Below are positions 23,949-35,766 of a stretch of 64,000 nt of DNA, one piece after another. A program made the position numbers and the translations under genes. This stretch comes from Liolophura sinensis (Eukaryota; Mollusca; Polyplacophora; Chitonida; Chitonidae): contig NC_088300.1 in assembly GCF_032854445.1 (NCBI RefSeq), positions 4,590,001-4,654,000 of the forward strand, written 5' to 3'. Numbering within the stretch: the first letter of the stretch is position 1; each line of letters begins with the position of its first letter. The notes under the pieces are model-generated. The model ran no database searches. It was not told where the DNA came from and worked only from the letters and a program-made list of their open reading frames with translations.

Positions 23949-26656
23949 GTCCACCTACTCCCCCAATCACAGAAACATCACATAAGCGTCCACATGCTCC
24001 CTCAATCACAGGAACATCACATCAGTGTCCACCTACTCCCCCAATCACAGAAACTTCACATAAGCGTCCACATGCTCCCTCAATCACAGGAACATCACAT
24101 CAGTGTCCACCTACTCCCCCAATCACAGAAACATCACATCTACATCCACCTACTCCCCCCAATCACAGAAACATCATATCTACATCCACCTACTCCCCCA
24201 ATCACAGAAACATCACATCTACGTCCACCTACTCCCCCAATCACACAAACATCACATCTACATCCACCTACTCCCCCAATCACACAAACATCATATCTAT
24301 GTCCACCTACTCCCCCAATCACACAAACATCACATCTACATCCACCTACTCCCCCAATCACAGAAACATCACATCTACATCCACCTACTCCCCCAATCAC
24401 AGGAACATCACATCTACATCCACCTTCTCCCCCAATCACAGAAATATCACATCTACATCCACCTACTCCCCCAATCACACAAACATCACATCAGCGTCCA
24501 CCTACTCCCCCAATCACAGAAACATCACATCTACATCCACCTACTCCCCCAATCACAGAAACATCACATCAGCGTCCACCTTCCCCCCCCCCCAAATCAC
24601 AGGAAGATCACATCTACATCCACCTACTTCCTTAATCACAGAAATATCGCATCAGCGTCCACCTACTCCCCTAATCACAGAAACATCACATCTACACCCA
24701 CCTACTCCCCCAATCACAGAAACATCACATCAGCGTCCACCTTCTCCCCCAATCACAGGAAGATCACATCAGCGTCCACCTTCTCCCCCAATCACAGGAA
24801 GATCACATCTACACCCACCTACTCCCCCAATCACAGAAACATCACATCAGCGTCCACCTTCTCCCCCAATCACAGGAAGATCACATCTACATCCACCTAC
24901 TCCCCCAATCACAGAAACATCACATCTACATCCACCTACTCCCCCAATCACAGAAACATCACATCAGCGTCCACCTCCCCCCCCCCCCAATCACAGGAAG
25001 ATCACATCTACATCCACCTACTTCCTTAATCACAGAAATATCGCATCAGCGTCCACCTACTCCCCTAATCACAGAAACATCACATCTACACCCACCTACT
25101 CCCCCAATCACAGAAACATCACATCAGCGTCCACCTTCTCCCCCAATCACAGAAACATCACATCTACACCCACCTACTCCCCCAATCACAGAAACATCAC
25201 ATCAGCGTCCACCTTCTCCCCCAATCACAGGAAGATCACATCTACATCCACCTTCTCCCCCAATCACAGAAACATCACATCAGCGTCCACCTTCTCCCCC
25301 AATCACAGGAAGATCACATCTACACCCACCTACTCCCCCAATCACAGAAACATCACATCAGCGTCCACCTTCTCCCCCAATCACAGGAAGATCACATCTA
25401 CATCCACCTACTCCCCCAATCACAGAAACATCACATCAGCGTCCACCTTCTCCCCCAATCACAGAAACATCACATCTACATCCACCTACTCCCCCAATCA
25501 CAGAAACATCACATCAGCGTCCACCTACTCCCCTAATCACAGAAACATCACATCTACACCCACCTACTCCCCCAATCACAGAAACATCACATCAGCGTCC
25601 ACCTTCTCCCCCAATCACAGGAAGATCACATCTACATCCACCTTCTCCCCCAATCACAGAAACATCACATCAGCGTCCACCTTCTCCCCCAATCACAGAA
25701 ACATCACATCTACATCCACCTACTCCCCCAATCACAGAAACATCATATCTACATCCACCTACTCCCCCAATCACACAAACATCACATCTACGTCCACCTA
25801 CTCCCCCAATCACACAAACATCACATCTACATCCACCTACTCCCCCAATCACACAAACATCATATCTATGTCCACCTACTCCCCCAATCACACAAACATC
25901 ACATCTACATCCACCTACTCCCCCAATCACACAAACATCACATCTATGTCCACCTACTCCCCCAATCACACAAACATCACATCTACATCCACCTACTCCC
26001 CCAATCACAGGAACATCACATCTACATCCACCTTCTCCCCCAATCACAGAAATATCACATCTACATCCACCTACTCCCCCAATCACACAAACATCACATC
26101 AGCGTCCACCTACTCCCCCAATCACAGAAACATCACATCTACATCCACCTACTCCCCCAATCACACAAACATCACATCAGCGTCCACCTTCCCCCCCAAT
26201 CACAGGAAGATCACATCTACATCCACCTACTTCCTTAATCACAGAAATATCGCATCAGCGTCCACCTACTCCCCTAATCACAGAAACATCACATCTACAC
26301 CCACCTACTCCCCCAATCACAGAAACATCACATCAGCGTCCACCTTCTCCCCCAATCACAGGAAGATCACATCTACATCCACCTTCTCCCCCAATCACAG
26401 AAACATCACATCAGCGTCCACCTTCTCCCCCAATCACAGGAAGATCACATCTATACCCACCTACTCCCCCAATCACAGAAACATCACATCAGCGTCCACC
26501 TTCTCCCCCAATCACAGGAAGATTACATCTACATCCACCTACTTCCTTAATCACAGAAATATCGCATCAGCGTCCACCTACTCCCCCAATCACAGAAACA
26601 TCACATCAGCGTCCACCTTCTCCCCCAATCACAGGAAGATCACATCTACATCCACA
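23949..26656. repeat. 39-bp minisatellite, about 69 copies, with higher-order structure
   Basis: The unit combines tccacctactcccccaatca with cagaaacatcacatctaca. Because 39 is a multiple of three, all plus frames and some minus frames stay open over long spans; the longest is 911 codons of a 13-residue Ser/Thr/Pro/Asn repeat. Variant units (cagcgtccacct, ggaagatc, the cctacttccttaatcac block) recur in blocks. The cttccttaatcac block appears near 24627, 25019, 26227 and 26547, showing duplication of multi-unit segments. The pyrimidine-rich strand is C-rich with runs of up to 11 C. Confidence 0.95.
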
Positions 26657-27605
26657 AAAGCACTGTGACACATGAGGTATGCTAGTAAATATGAAGCCAT
26701 TAGTAATCTTCATAATTAAGCTACATGTGTATACATGTACATGTATACGAAACCTAACACAATGAGAAATCTTGACACTCATCAGATAACACAATTTAGG
26801 TTTACATACTACTCACTATTAATCCTAGCTTAAAGAATCACTGCAAATATCAAGATCCTCAACAGGTTATTAAATAAGCAATTTCTAGGCAGGTCACAGG
26901 CAAAGCAAATCTAGATAGAAGCAGATGAACAGAAGGCCACAATACTAGATCTTCTGAACCAGATAATCCCAGAACAGGAGCAGTAACTGTCATGCACTCT
27001 AATGTATGTTCTTAAGTAGTGACTAAAAGAAAAGGCACAGGGACACAGGCTGGGGAAAATGTGTTTGGGGAAAATGTGTCTTGCTATAAAGCTGGCTGAA
27101 AAAAAACAACAGAAGAAAATGGCCCTAATATATGTCATGGTCTTATAGTATGATATAGTATGACAATATACTGTTTTAAATGGCTTTTCCTCACTCTATC
27201 CTAGGCTACACCCCTGCTGCAGTAAAGTTAAATCCAAGGTTCACTTACTTTCTTCATGTATTTGCATTAGAAGCCATCAATGTTTGAATCAAATTTAAAT
27301 TTCCTTTCTTCTATACTGTATATCAAAATGAAACACATTAATATACATTCAATTTAAGTTAGGACTACAGTGACTGCTACATGTAGCTATGTATAGCATA
27401 TGTGTATGCATGAGTATACAGATATAAGTTTTACCAAAAACACACCTGGGTTAATTATAACTGTTGGCATGTATATCAAACTCTATCTTCACTATGCCAT
27501 AAGCAAAGTTAATAAATTTCGTTTTGGAGAATTCCAAGTTATTTTCGCAAAAACTGGAAATGACAACACGAAAAAAGACATTATCTACAGTTTTCACTTT
27601 TCAGT
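26657..27605. other. Intron stretch between the minisatellite and the isolated exon
   Basis: AT-rich, with no recognised exon or repeat family. It has short runs of tgtatacatgtacatgta palindromic sequence near 26730. Confidence 0.45.
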
Positions 27606-27750
27606 TCAAAGCCTGTTGTAGTTCAGGACTTTAAATGTCATGTCTCCAGTCTGAACATTGAATGCTGCACAGATCAATTCTAATCCATCTTTCTGTAGGG
27701 TAATATTACAGTTCAAAATCTGCACCTGTCTTTGTTGCTTCTGCTCATTC
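27606..27750 (-). CDS. Isolated terminal exon of an unidentified gene (or relic)
   Basis: A 47-codon frame follows acceptor TTTTGTTCAG and ends in TGA. The peptide starts NEQKQQRQVQ and ends FKVLNYNRL, with a plausible beta-strand pattern and codon use that looks coding. The acceptor implies a phase 2 intron, so it cannot splice to the phase 1 Kunitz exons without breaking the frame. It could be the last exon of a nested same-strand gene whose other exons I did not find, or a relic of a duplicated gene. No poly(A) signal AATAAA was seen just downstream. Confidence 0.4.
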
Positions 27751-28375
27751 CTGAACAAAACAGATATGTAACTAATATCTAGTATTCCTACAACAGCCCA
27801 CTAACCATCATACATTCCTGACCTTTCATGCAGTCTGTACCAAGTTTAGTTAATATTGGCCATACTTCCTCGGCCCTGGAACCATGCAAGCTTTTCAATA
27901 GCCCATGTTTTATTAGATGACAATCTACAAACCCTAAATGACCATAAATGGTCCATGATTAACGTGCCCATTTTTCCTGATTGTGAGAGTTCCTTTGATT
28001 TTAGAAAGGTGCTTTGAGGTTTGCTAGGAACATGGGATGGCATTTTACTGGAAAGTTTCTGCACCAAATATAATATGTTGTCAGATTTATTTGCCTCTAA
28101 AAATGCCCTTCTATGGGCGAGATTTTAAGTCACTGAGGGTATTCTTAATACAGGGAAATTTTTAAGAGACCGGATTTCAGGCAACATGTGCACTGGATAT
28201 GAGGTAGCATGCAGCCAACTACATGCGCCTACTGCACAGTACAATACAATGCTACTGAAATGTAATATTATGAACACTATGACGAATATATTATTTATGG
28301 AAGTATCTATGTGCATTCACTATAATGTGACTCTATGGATACATATATATGGGCAAGTGAGGATTAACTTCGCAC

Positions 28376-28606
28376 CAGTGGTTCTGTAAAAGTTGTTGTT
28401 GTTGTAGTGTTCTGGGTTTTGCCTGTAGGTGGGGGAGACCCAGCGAGCACAAATACTACTGCACTCATCCTTGGAGGAAAACAGATTTCCGCCTGTTGTA
28501 CATCGCCCATGTATGAACTCCTCACACTTTCTGCTGTACCTGTTATAATGCCAGCGGACTCTCCATTCTCCACAATATTCTGTGTCTTTCTCCTCTAGAC
28601 AACGAT
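28376..28606 (-). CDS. Kunitz domain exon D17 (Gly-x-Trp type)
   Basis: This is a 77-codon exon (acceptor GGTTGGTAG, donor ACTG before GTGCGAAG). The loop is Cys-Gly-Glu-Trp and the glycine motif is HGRC (Gly37 replaced by Arg). The linker has a run of four Asn encoded by an AAC repeat, probably slippage-prone. Minisatellite arrays lie in the introns on both sides. Confidence 0.92.
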
Positions 28607-28895
28607 CTACCAACCAAAACAGCCCATAATGCTTTGTGTATGAAACAGTTAACATCTGCATTGCTATTTCCTTTAACAGGGAGTGAAAATAAAAACATAT
28701 ATATATAAAGTATCCAAGAGGAGTAATGAATATCCTTTTAAGCTGCATGCCTATAGACAGTGGTGTGGGTGGGCAAGTTTGTTTCCTTTTTTTACCCATG
28801 CATTCTTTTTTATTTTAATCTATTATTAAACATGTTCATGCTGGAAGGTATGCATGTAAAACATAGCACAAACGTTCACACCCAAACAAATAGTA

Positions 28896-29738
28896 GTAAT
28901 GTACCAAACCTTGGGAGAACATGAAGTATCGGAGGTTATGTAATAAACCTTGGAGAACATGAAGTATCGGAGGTAATGTACCAAACCTTGGGAGAACATG
29001 AAGTATGGGATGTAATGTAACAAACCTAGGGAGAACATGAAGTATGGGAGGTAATGTAACACACCTTGGGAGAACATGAAGTATGGGATGTAATGTAACA
29101 AACCTTGGGAGAACATGAAGTATGGAAGGTAATGTAACACACCTTAGGAGAACATGAAGTATGGGTGGTAATGTAACACACCTTGGGAGAACATGAAGTA
29201 TGGGATGTAAGGTAACACACCTTGGGAGAACATGAAGTATCGGAGGTACATGTAATGTAACACACCTTGGGAGAACATGAAGTATCGGAGGTTATGTAAT
29301 AAACCTTGGGAGAACATGAAGTATGGGAGGTAATGTAACAAACCTTGGGAGAAAATGAAGTGTGGAAGGTAAGATAACACACCTTGGGAGAACATGAAGT
29401 ATGGGTGGTAATGTAACAAACCTTGGAGAACATGAAGTATGGGATGTAATGTAACAAACCTAGGGAGAACATGAAGTATGGGAGGTAATGAAACAAACCT
29501 TGGAGAACATGAAGTATGGGATGTAATGTAACAAACTTTGGGAGAACATGAAGTATGGGTGATAATGTAACACACCTTGGAGAACATGAAGTATGGGAGG
29601 TAATGGAGCAAACCTTGGGAGAACATGAAGTATGGGAGGTAATGAAACAAACCGTGGAGAACATGAAGTATGGGATGTAATGTAACAAACCTCGGGAGAA
29701 CATGAAGTATGGAAGGTAATGTAACAAATGAAGTATGG
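28896..29738. repeat. 39-bp minisatellite (second family), about 21 copies
   Basis: Units combine ggaggtaatgtaacaaacct with tgggagaacatgaagtat. Single-base length changes (tgggag versus tggag) shift phase between units. Minus-strand frames up to 241 codons are by-products of the near-39 unit. Confidence 0.95.
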
Positions 29739-30204
29739 AGAATTGCAGCATATTTTATCGCAGTTAGCTGACTCTATCGCAATGCCATTATCTGCATCAA
29801 GCAAAATGCTGAAAACACTAAAATGATAAAAGCTGCAGCGCAGTTTCTTGCGCAATGGCACTGTAACAACGCAGCTACATGTAGCCTATAACAAAAATGT
29901 TCAGGCGCAAACAGTGATTGCATCAAAAATACAGCAGTTTGCATGAGTAGATAAACATTTATATGTGCAGTGAAGAAAGAATAAATAAATAATGAGAATG
30001 TGGTTCTCCAGCTCCTTACAAAGGGAAGAAGTAAATCTCATAAATCAACAGTGCTCTCTACCTACTTGATTAACAATATTACTGATTTCAATAAAAACAC
30101 AAGTTATCTTAGGTGGCAGTGTTATCATATCATATCTGCATAATAAGTAATTATACATAGTGACGCTTGCATAAAACATTAATCTGTCATGAATATCAGT
30201 ACTG
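29739..30204. other. Spacer between two minisatellite arrays
   Basis: Unique-looking AT-rich intron sequence with no exon signal. Confidence 0.45.
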
Positions 30205-31405
30205 GCATAAACAAATCAGCTGTCCCACACGGTGACCCTCACATAAACCAGTACACTGTCCCACTCACATAAACCTGTATACTGTCCCACACGGTGACCC
30301 TCACATAAACCAGTACACTGTCCCACTCACATAAACCTGTATACTGTCCCACACAGTGACACTCACATAAACCAGTATACTGTCACACTCACATAAACCA
30401 GTATACTGTCCCACACGTGACACTCACATAAACCAGTATACTGTCACACTCACATAAACCAGTATACTGTCCCACTCACATAAACCAGTGTACTGTCCCA
30501 CATGATGACACTTACATAAACCAGTATACCGTCCCACATAGTGACACTCACATCAACCAGTATACTGTTCCACATAGTGACACTCACATAAACCAGTATA
30601 CTGTCCCACTCACATAAACCAGTATACTGTCCCACATAGTGACACTCACATAAACCAGTATACTGTCCCACTCACATAAACCAGTATACTGTCCCCCATA
30701 GTGACACTAACATAAACCAGTATACTGTCCCACACAGTGACACTCACATAAACCAGTATACTGTCCCACATGGTGACACTTACACAAACTAGTATACTGT
30801 CCCACATAGTGACACTCACATAAACCAGTATACTGTCCCACATGGTGACACTCACATAAACCAGCATACTGTCCCACATAGTGACACTCACATAAACCAG
30901 TATACTGTCCCACACGGTGACACTCACATAAACCAGTATACTGTCCCACATAGTGACACTCACATAAACCAGTATATTGTCCCACATAGAGACACTCACA
31001 TAAACCAGTATACTGTCCCACATGCTGACACTCACATAAACCAGTATACTGTCACACATAGTGACACTCACATAAACCAGTATACTGTCCCACACAGTGA
31101 CACTTACATAAACCAGTATACTGTCCCACACGGTGACACTCACATAAACCAGTATACTGTCCCACACGGTGACACTCACATAAACCAGTATACTGTCCCA
31201 CACGGTGACACTTACATAAACCATTATGCTGTCCCACACAGTGACACTCACATAAACAGTATACTGTCCCACTCACATAAACCAGTATACTGTCCCACAC
31301 GGTGACATTCACATAAACCAGTATACTGTCCCACACAGTGACACTCACATAAACCAGCAAGCTGTCACACAGTGATGCATAAACCAGTATAATCTGTCAC
31401 ACACA
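30205..31405. repeat. 36-bp minisatellite with 24-bp short variants, about 34 copies
   Basis: The full unit is cacataaaccagtatactgt followed by cccacatagtgacact. Short units lack the 12-bp cacatagtgaca part. Both lengths are multiples of three, so minus frames stay open for up to 208 codons without being genes. Long and short units alternate at the low-coordinate end and long ones dominate elsewhere. Confidence 0.95.
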
Positions 31406-31691
31406 AAGCTGTACAATGTATATTGTTCACCAGCATAAGTACAGTAATCATTAAAACCCAGTGAAACTCTTCCCATTCACAACTGCATCAAATGTAGATT
31501 CTGCACTGTCAAAAAAAAAGTAGGCAGTTAGGCAGTGTGCTGACACAAGTTTCAGAGATAACACCAAAAGCCAACTGTTAAATGGTTAAAGCACAAAAAC
31601 TGATGAGACACAAACACTGACAAGAAAAGAAGTGACCAGTGTTAGGAAGATCTATAGTGTTAACACTTCACAGTACAAAATTGTATCGCAC

Positions 31692-31916
31692 CATCAATCC
31701 GTGTTTGTCTGTTTCTGTCTGGCGAGGATGTCACCCTCCCAGTTGTTCGCCTTTCACACACACCCTGACATTCTGAGCGGGACCTAAACTTGTTTGCCGT
31801 GGAGTGACATCCGCCACCTAACTCCATGTCCTCGCACTTTCTGGTCTGTCGGTTATAGAACCAGCGAGTCCCCCTCAAATCACAGAGAATGGGGAAGTCT
31901 TTGTCAACGCAACGCT
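31692..31916 (-). CDS. Kunitz domain exon D16 (duplicate of D15)
   Basis: This is a 75-codon exon (acceptor TTTGCTATAG, donor GATG before GTGCGATA). It shares with D15 the Asp P1, the ELGGGC motif, the HSTANKFRSRSEC core and a TTGRVT linker. The similarity extends a few tens of bases into the upstream intron, so the duplication copied flanking sequence too. The acidic P1 and altered glycine motif argue against serine protease inhibition. Confidence 0.93.
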
Positions 31917-32152
31917 CTATAGCAAAAATAAACAGATACTCTACATTTACACCCGGTCGTGAACTTGTCTGGAATTTTATTAACTTTCTCAATTTGAAAA
32001 CTCCCAAATGACACTGGCTATCATAACAATCAGTTTCTGCTTATCACATTCATGAATTTTTATGAAATTTTCAAGCGAATTATTACATGGTACCATACAC
32101 ATAGTATAATGCAAGTACATGGGGTTGCCATTTTTAGTTGAAATGTATGTAC

Positions 32153-32260
32153 CTGGACCTTCCGCTAGCTCTTTGATCTCTGGAGGAAATACTGTATAGT
32201 CTTCAACAGATTTCTGCATTAGTTCACTTAACTCTCCATGTCTACATAGCATATGAGCAG
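32153..32260 (-). CDS. Candidate non-Kunitz linker exon between D15 and D16
   Basis: A 36-codon open segment lies between acceptor TTTGCCTTCTAG and donor CCAG before GTACATAC. Both borders are phase 1, so it would splice in frame between D15 and D16. The predicted peptide is charged and amphipathic (QKSVEDYTVFPPEIKELAEG) with one Cys. An alternative acceptor 19 nt upstream would change the phase. I recognise no domain. It may be a linker exon, an exon relic of another gene, or chance; no transcript evidence is available. Confidence 0.35.
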
Positions 32261-32879
32261 CTAGAAGGCAAATTTTCTGCCCAACCAAATAAGCGACATG
32301 AGGGAATTTGCCAGAACTCTGCCGTCCTGTTGGCTAGCCAACCATCTAATCTAATTACAGGTTCACAAAACATATAACAAAGTTCCCTTTTTCTTCATTT
32401 TCTTTTGAGACAATACCGTAAATGATAGCACACAAAATTTTGGCCAGCAATTGCTAAATTATAATACTGATAATTTGCATTGGCCACTAGTAAATCACGG
32501 CCGCACCATATTTAAACCATCTGGTGCTTGGGTCATACCTGTGATGCATGCATTAAAACCAGCTTGTGTGGAAATAATGAGAATATCCATCAATGTGAAG
32601 AGCATGGACCAAATATACCAGGTACGTATGCACATTGTGCAGCCAAAAACTACAGTACATGATTATGTACATGAAGTTGTCTTGACGAGGAATCTCTTGT
32701 CTTTTAGGGGGGTAAAGGGGCAATTAAATAGAAAAATTCTTTAACATTTCAAGCAGAAGGCAGTGTTACTTAAGGATTGACTGTAATCCTTATAATTTAA
32801 TTTAAGGAATAAAGAATGTTACATCAAGTTCTACTTTCATTGCAAACTGTGAGAAATGACAGTCGATTGTTTTAAAGAA

Positions 32880-33110
32880 GGCAATGCCGCAGGCTCCAGA
32901 ATGCATATTTTACGAATGTGATTCTTTGGGCCAATGATATTGCTGATTTAAGTTCTACTGTTGATAATCGCTGTCACATGCTCAGCAAGCGAAATAACAA
33001 AGGAAAGCTTACATCTGCGTGTCGTCTCAAAAAGAATAGTGAACAAGTTAACATTTTGATGGTGAAATTTGGGAGAACTTTGGGGGCAGAAGATGCAGAA
33101 GGAGTTGAAT
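32880..33110 (+). pseudogene. Weak LINE-type reverse-transcriptase relic
   Basis: A plus-strand frame from 32918 reads ILWANDIADLSSTVDNR and continues with KGKLTSACRLKKNSEQVNIL. This resembles the catalytic LxADDIxLLS...KWKLTVNxxKTxVMxF region of non-LTR retrotransposon reverse transcriptases, with the catalytic Asp-Asp changed to Asn-Asp. Nothing recognisable flanks it. I read it as an inactive fragment; the match is short and from memory of the family pattern only. Confidence 0.45.
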
Positions 33111-33333
33111 TTATTTGTGCAATGCATTTTCTATGTACTGTGAACAATTATGACCACTTTCATGTTTTATGAATTACGACTACTGCTGTTGTAAGCAGAG
33201 GAAATGCGGGAGTGTAAACAGGTGACTTCGTCATGCCGGTTGCAAAAATGTGTGAGTCTCAAACATAGTAGTTATCCAAGAACAAGAGTGTGTGTCTTAG
33301 AGATCAGTTGAAAAGTGATTTTGATCAAACTGG

Positions 33334-33592
33334 CTAGTTCTGGTGGTCACTCACGCTCGGTTATGCACATATCCACCTAGTTCTGGTGGTCACTCGCGCT
33401 CGGCTATGCACATATCCACCTAGTTTTGGTGGTCACTCGCACTCGGCTATGCACATATCCACCTAGTTCTGGTGGTCACTCGCGCTCGGCTATGCACATA
33501 TCCACCTAGTTCTGGTGGTCACTCGCGCTCGGCTATGCACATATCCACCTAGTTCTGGTGGTCACTCGCGCTCGGCTATGCACATATCCACT
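33334..33592. repeat. 43-bp tandem repeat, six copies
   Basis: Six nearly identical units start ctagttctggtggtcactcg and end ggctatgcacatatccac. The high identity suggests a recent expansion. It lies in the intron between D15 and D16. Confidence 0.95.
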
Positions 33593-34062
33593 CACTCAGC
33601 AGCACTGTCAGTTTGTGATCAAGCTCGTACTAAGGTAGCCACTACCTACTGTTTCAACAGTCTTAATTCCAGAATTACAAAACCTGTACTTATACTGATT
33701 GTCCATGTGAATTTATACTGTACTGACGAAAACAGATATATTTACAGTGTTCTGCTTGCAATTTTACACAACGCTGCTACAAACTTTTTCAGTTCTATTC
33801 TTACAAGAAGTAGTAGTTTAATGAGTATAAACACAAAAAAATGACCAATCAGATTGCACCTTACAAAAAAAATTAAACTGCATATAGTAAGCCTTAAGTA
33901 TTAATCTTTTCTTCTGATAAATCAGTTTATCTCAGTAGAAATCAAAGTTCAAGGCCTAAATGTTCCATAGCAATTTAGCCACCCATATGTTGCTGATTTG
34001 ATATTGTTAGTCACACAGCTCTACAATATTAGCCATATAGAATATCAACAGTCATATCGCAC

Positions 34063-34290
34063 CATCAATCCGAGTGTGCCTGTTTCCGTCAGGTGCGGGT
34101 GTCACTCTCCCAGTGGTTCCACTCTCACACACACCCTGACATTCTGAGCGGGACCTAAACTTGTTTGCCGTGGAGTGACATCCGCCACCTAACTCCATGT
34201 CCTCACACCTTCTGGTCTGTCGGTTATAGAACCAGCGAGTCCCCCTCAAGTCACAGATGACTGGGGCATCTGACTTGTCAACACAGAGTT
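34063..34290 (-). CDS. Kunitz domain exon D15 (duplicate of D16)
   Basis: This is a 76-codon exon (acceptor TGTGCCATAG, donor GATG before GTGCGATA). It is almost identical to D16 at 31692-31916 over the domain and linker. The loop is Cys-Asp-Leu-Arg, with acidic P1. The glycine motif is ELGGGC, where the aromatic residue is gone and a Gly is gained. One extra residue occurs before the second Cys compared with D16. A hydrophobic run in the frame upstream is the acceptor pyrimidine tract, not a signal peptide. Confidence 0.93.
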
Positions 34291-35526
34291 CTATGGCACA
34301 AATAGGCAGAAATGTGCAGATTAAAATAGCAAAATAAAATGTAACATACAAGCATATAAAAAATTCAACTTGTGATGCAAGAGAGGAAAATTTTACAACT
34401 CAGAAACACAAATGTATATAATATATTTTCAATGCGCATCTATTGAATGCGGACTGCATAGTAACATGATGATTGAGTGATCAGCAAAATTGTAGGAGCT
34501 TTTTATAAAATATTGAAGAGAGAGCATGCTTATAAAATATCAAAATAAATGTCAAAACTATACAACAATATTTTTGAAATTACATGGAATAATTTGTGTC
34601 ATAAAAACACAACATAAAATACTCATAATACACAATATATTTCAAGAGGTACATGTATACAACTACACTTGGCTGGAAACATGTTAATACGTTTACACTG
34701 AGAAGCGAGTTAATTGTGATAAAAAAAAAATCTAAGTCTACTTCATTACCCCAGATCTCCTCCTTAATGTACAGCAGTGAGCTTGGGTTAAAATTAGAAT
34801 AAAATAAAAAAAGCGAAAAAAAAAAAGCAAACAAATACATATACTGGGACATATGAAAGCATTTGTAAAAACTTGAGATGATCAAAGACTTACGATCCAG
34901 TACCAAATATCTTTATTATGCTTAAGGAACACTTTTCCTTTCAATCTGAATGATGCTGTAAAAGGAAAATGAATTGCTTTGTCCTTATTTTCTAAAAATT
35001 TAACCAACAAGCCATGTTTAAATGACGAAAGCAGTGCAGAGTTATATTTGAAACTTCTTGCACTCTGAAACATACAGCATGCTGTGTGTCTCAGCAACAT
35101 GTGAGTCAGTCTGTTAGTGTCCAGGTTATGGAAGGCTCATAACAATCAGCAATGTTTCACCAATCTTATTGTCATGTCTTAATCAAACAACAGCTCAAAA
35201 CACCTACAAGTGCACTATGTATACTTTCCAAATAATACCGGATCAAACCCAATTTGCATTTTCTACTCTGTAAGCCTTTATTTAAAGCTGTGGTTAAAAG
35301 CTATTCACTCATAGCTATTCACTCAGGTCAACCAAAAATATACATTAGAATGGTGATTTCTAGTAATTGCCACTACATGTATAAAGCAAAGCTGTCAATG
35401 TTTTGTGTCAATGTCTTTTAAGCTAGCCATAACTAAACAGGCACATTAATATGCCCTGTGAAGTGTTTCCTGAAAGGATTAGTCCTGCCAACACGAGATC
35501 AAAAGTGAGAGATCAAAATTCCCCAC
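34291..35526. other. Intron between D14 and D15, nothing recognised
   Basis: About 1.2 kb of AT-rich sequence. Minus-strand frames near 34600-35100 show no known domain. Confidence 0.45.
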
Positions 35527-35766
35527 CCTGAAAAGTCTGGAACCTGTCCCAATGTCTTGTTGGGCGGGGCGTGACAGGACGGTAGGTGGGGTAAGATCTG
35601 GTTTGTGTGCACGTTCTCCGGCACTCAAATGACGAATGGAATACATTTCCTTGATCGTCACAGCCCCCGTACAAGAAGTCCTTACAGACACGTGCTGATC
35701 TGTCGTAGTACCATTTGCTAGACCATGAGCCACAATAGTGATCATTCTTTTCACGAAGACAGCGAT
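35527..35766 (-). CDS. Kunitz domain exon D14 (Gly-x-Trp type)
   Basis: This is an 80-codon exon (acceptor CTGATTGTCAG, donor CAGG before GTGGGGAA). The loop is Cys-Gly-Ser-Trp while the core keeps YGGC and GNVF. The linker contains a YRPVTPRPTR segment resembling the linkers of D18 and D23, so linker sequence is shared across non-neighbouring exons. It is the last of the seven-domain Gly-x-Trp block. Confidence 0.93.

Noticed and set aside
23933-26668. 911-codon plus-strand reading frame
   Set aside because: It is wholly composed of a 39-bp minisatellite; all frames of the array are similarly open and the flanks show no start or splice context.
28826-29861. Minus-strand frames of 104-241 codons with Tyr/Ile/Ser repeats
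   Set aside because: They are produced by the second 39-bp array and overlap each other in different frames.
30646-31272. 208-codon minus-strand frame
   Set aside because: It is a by-product of the 36/24-bp minisatellite, whose unit lengths are multiples of three.
34291-34351. Signal peptide upstream of D15
   Set aside because: The Phe/Leu/Ile-rich run is intron sequence before the acceptor TGTGCCATAG; D16, its duplicate, has no equivalent.
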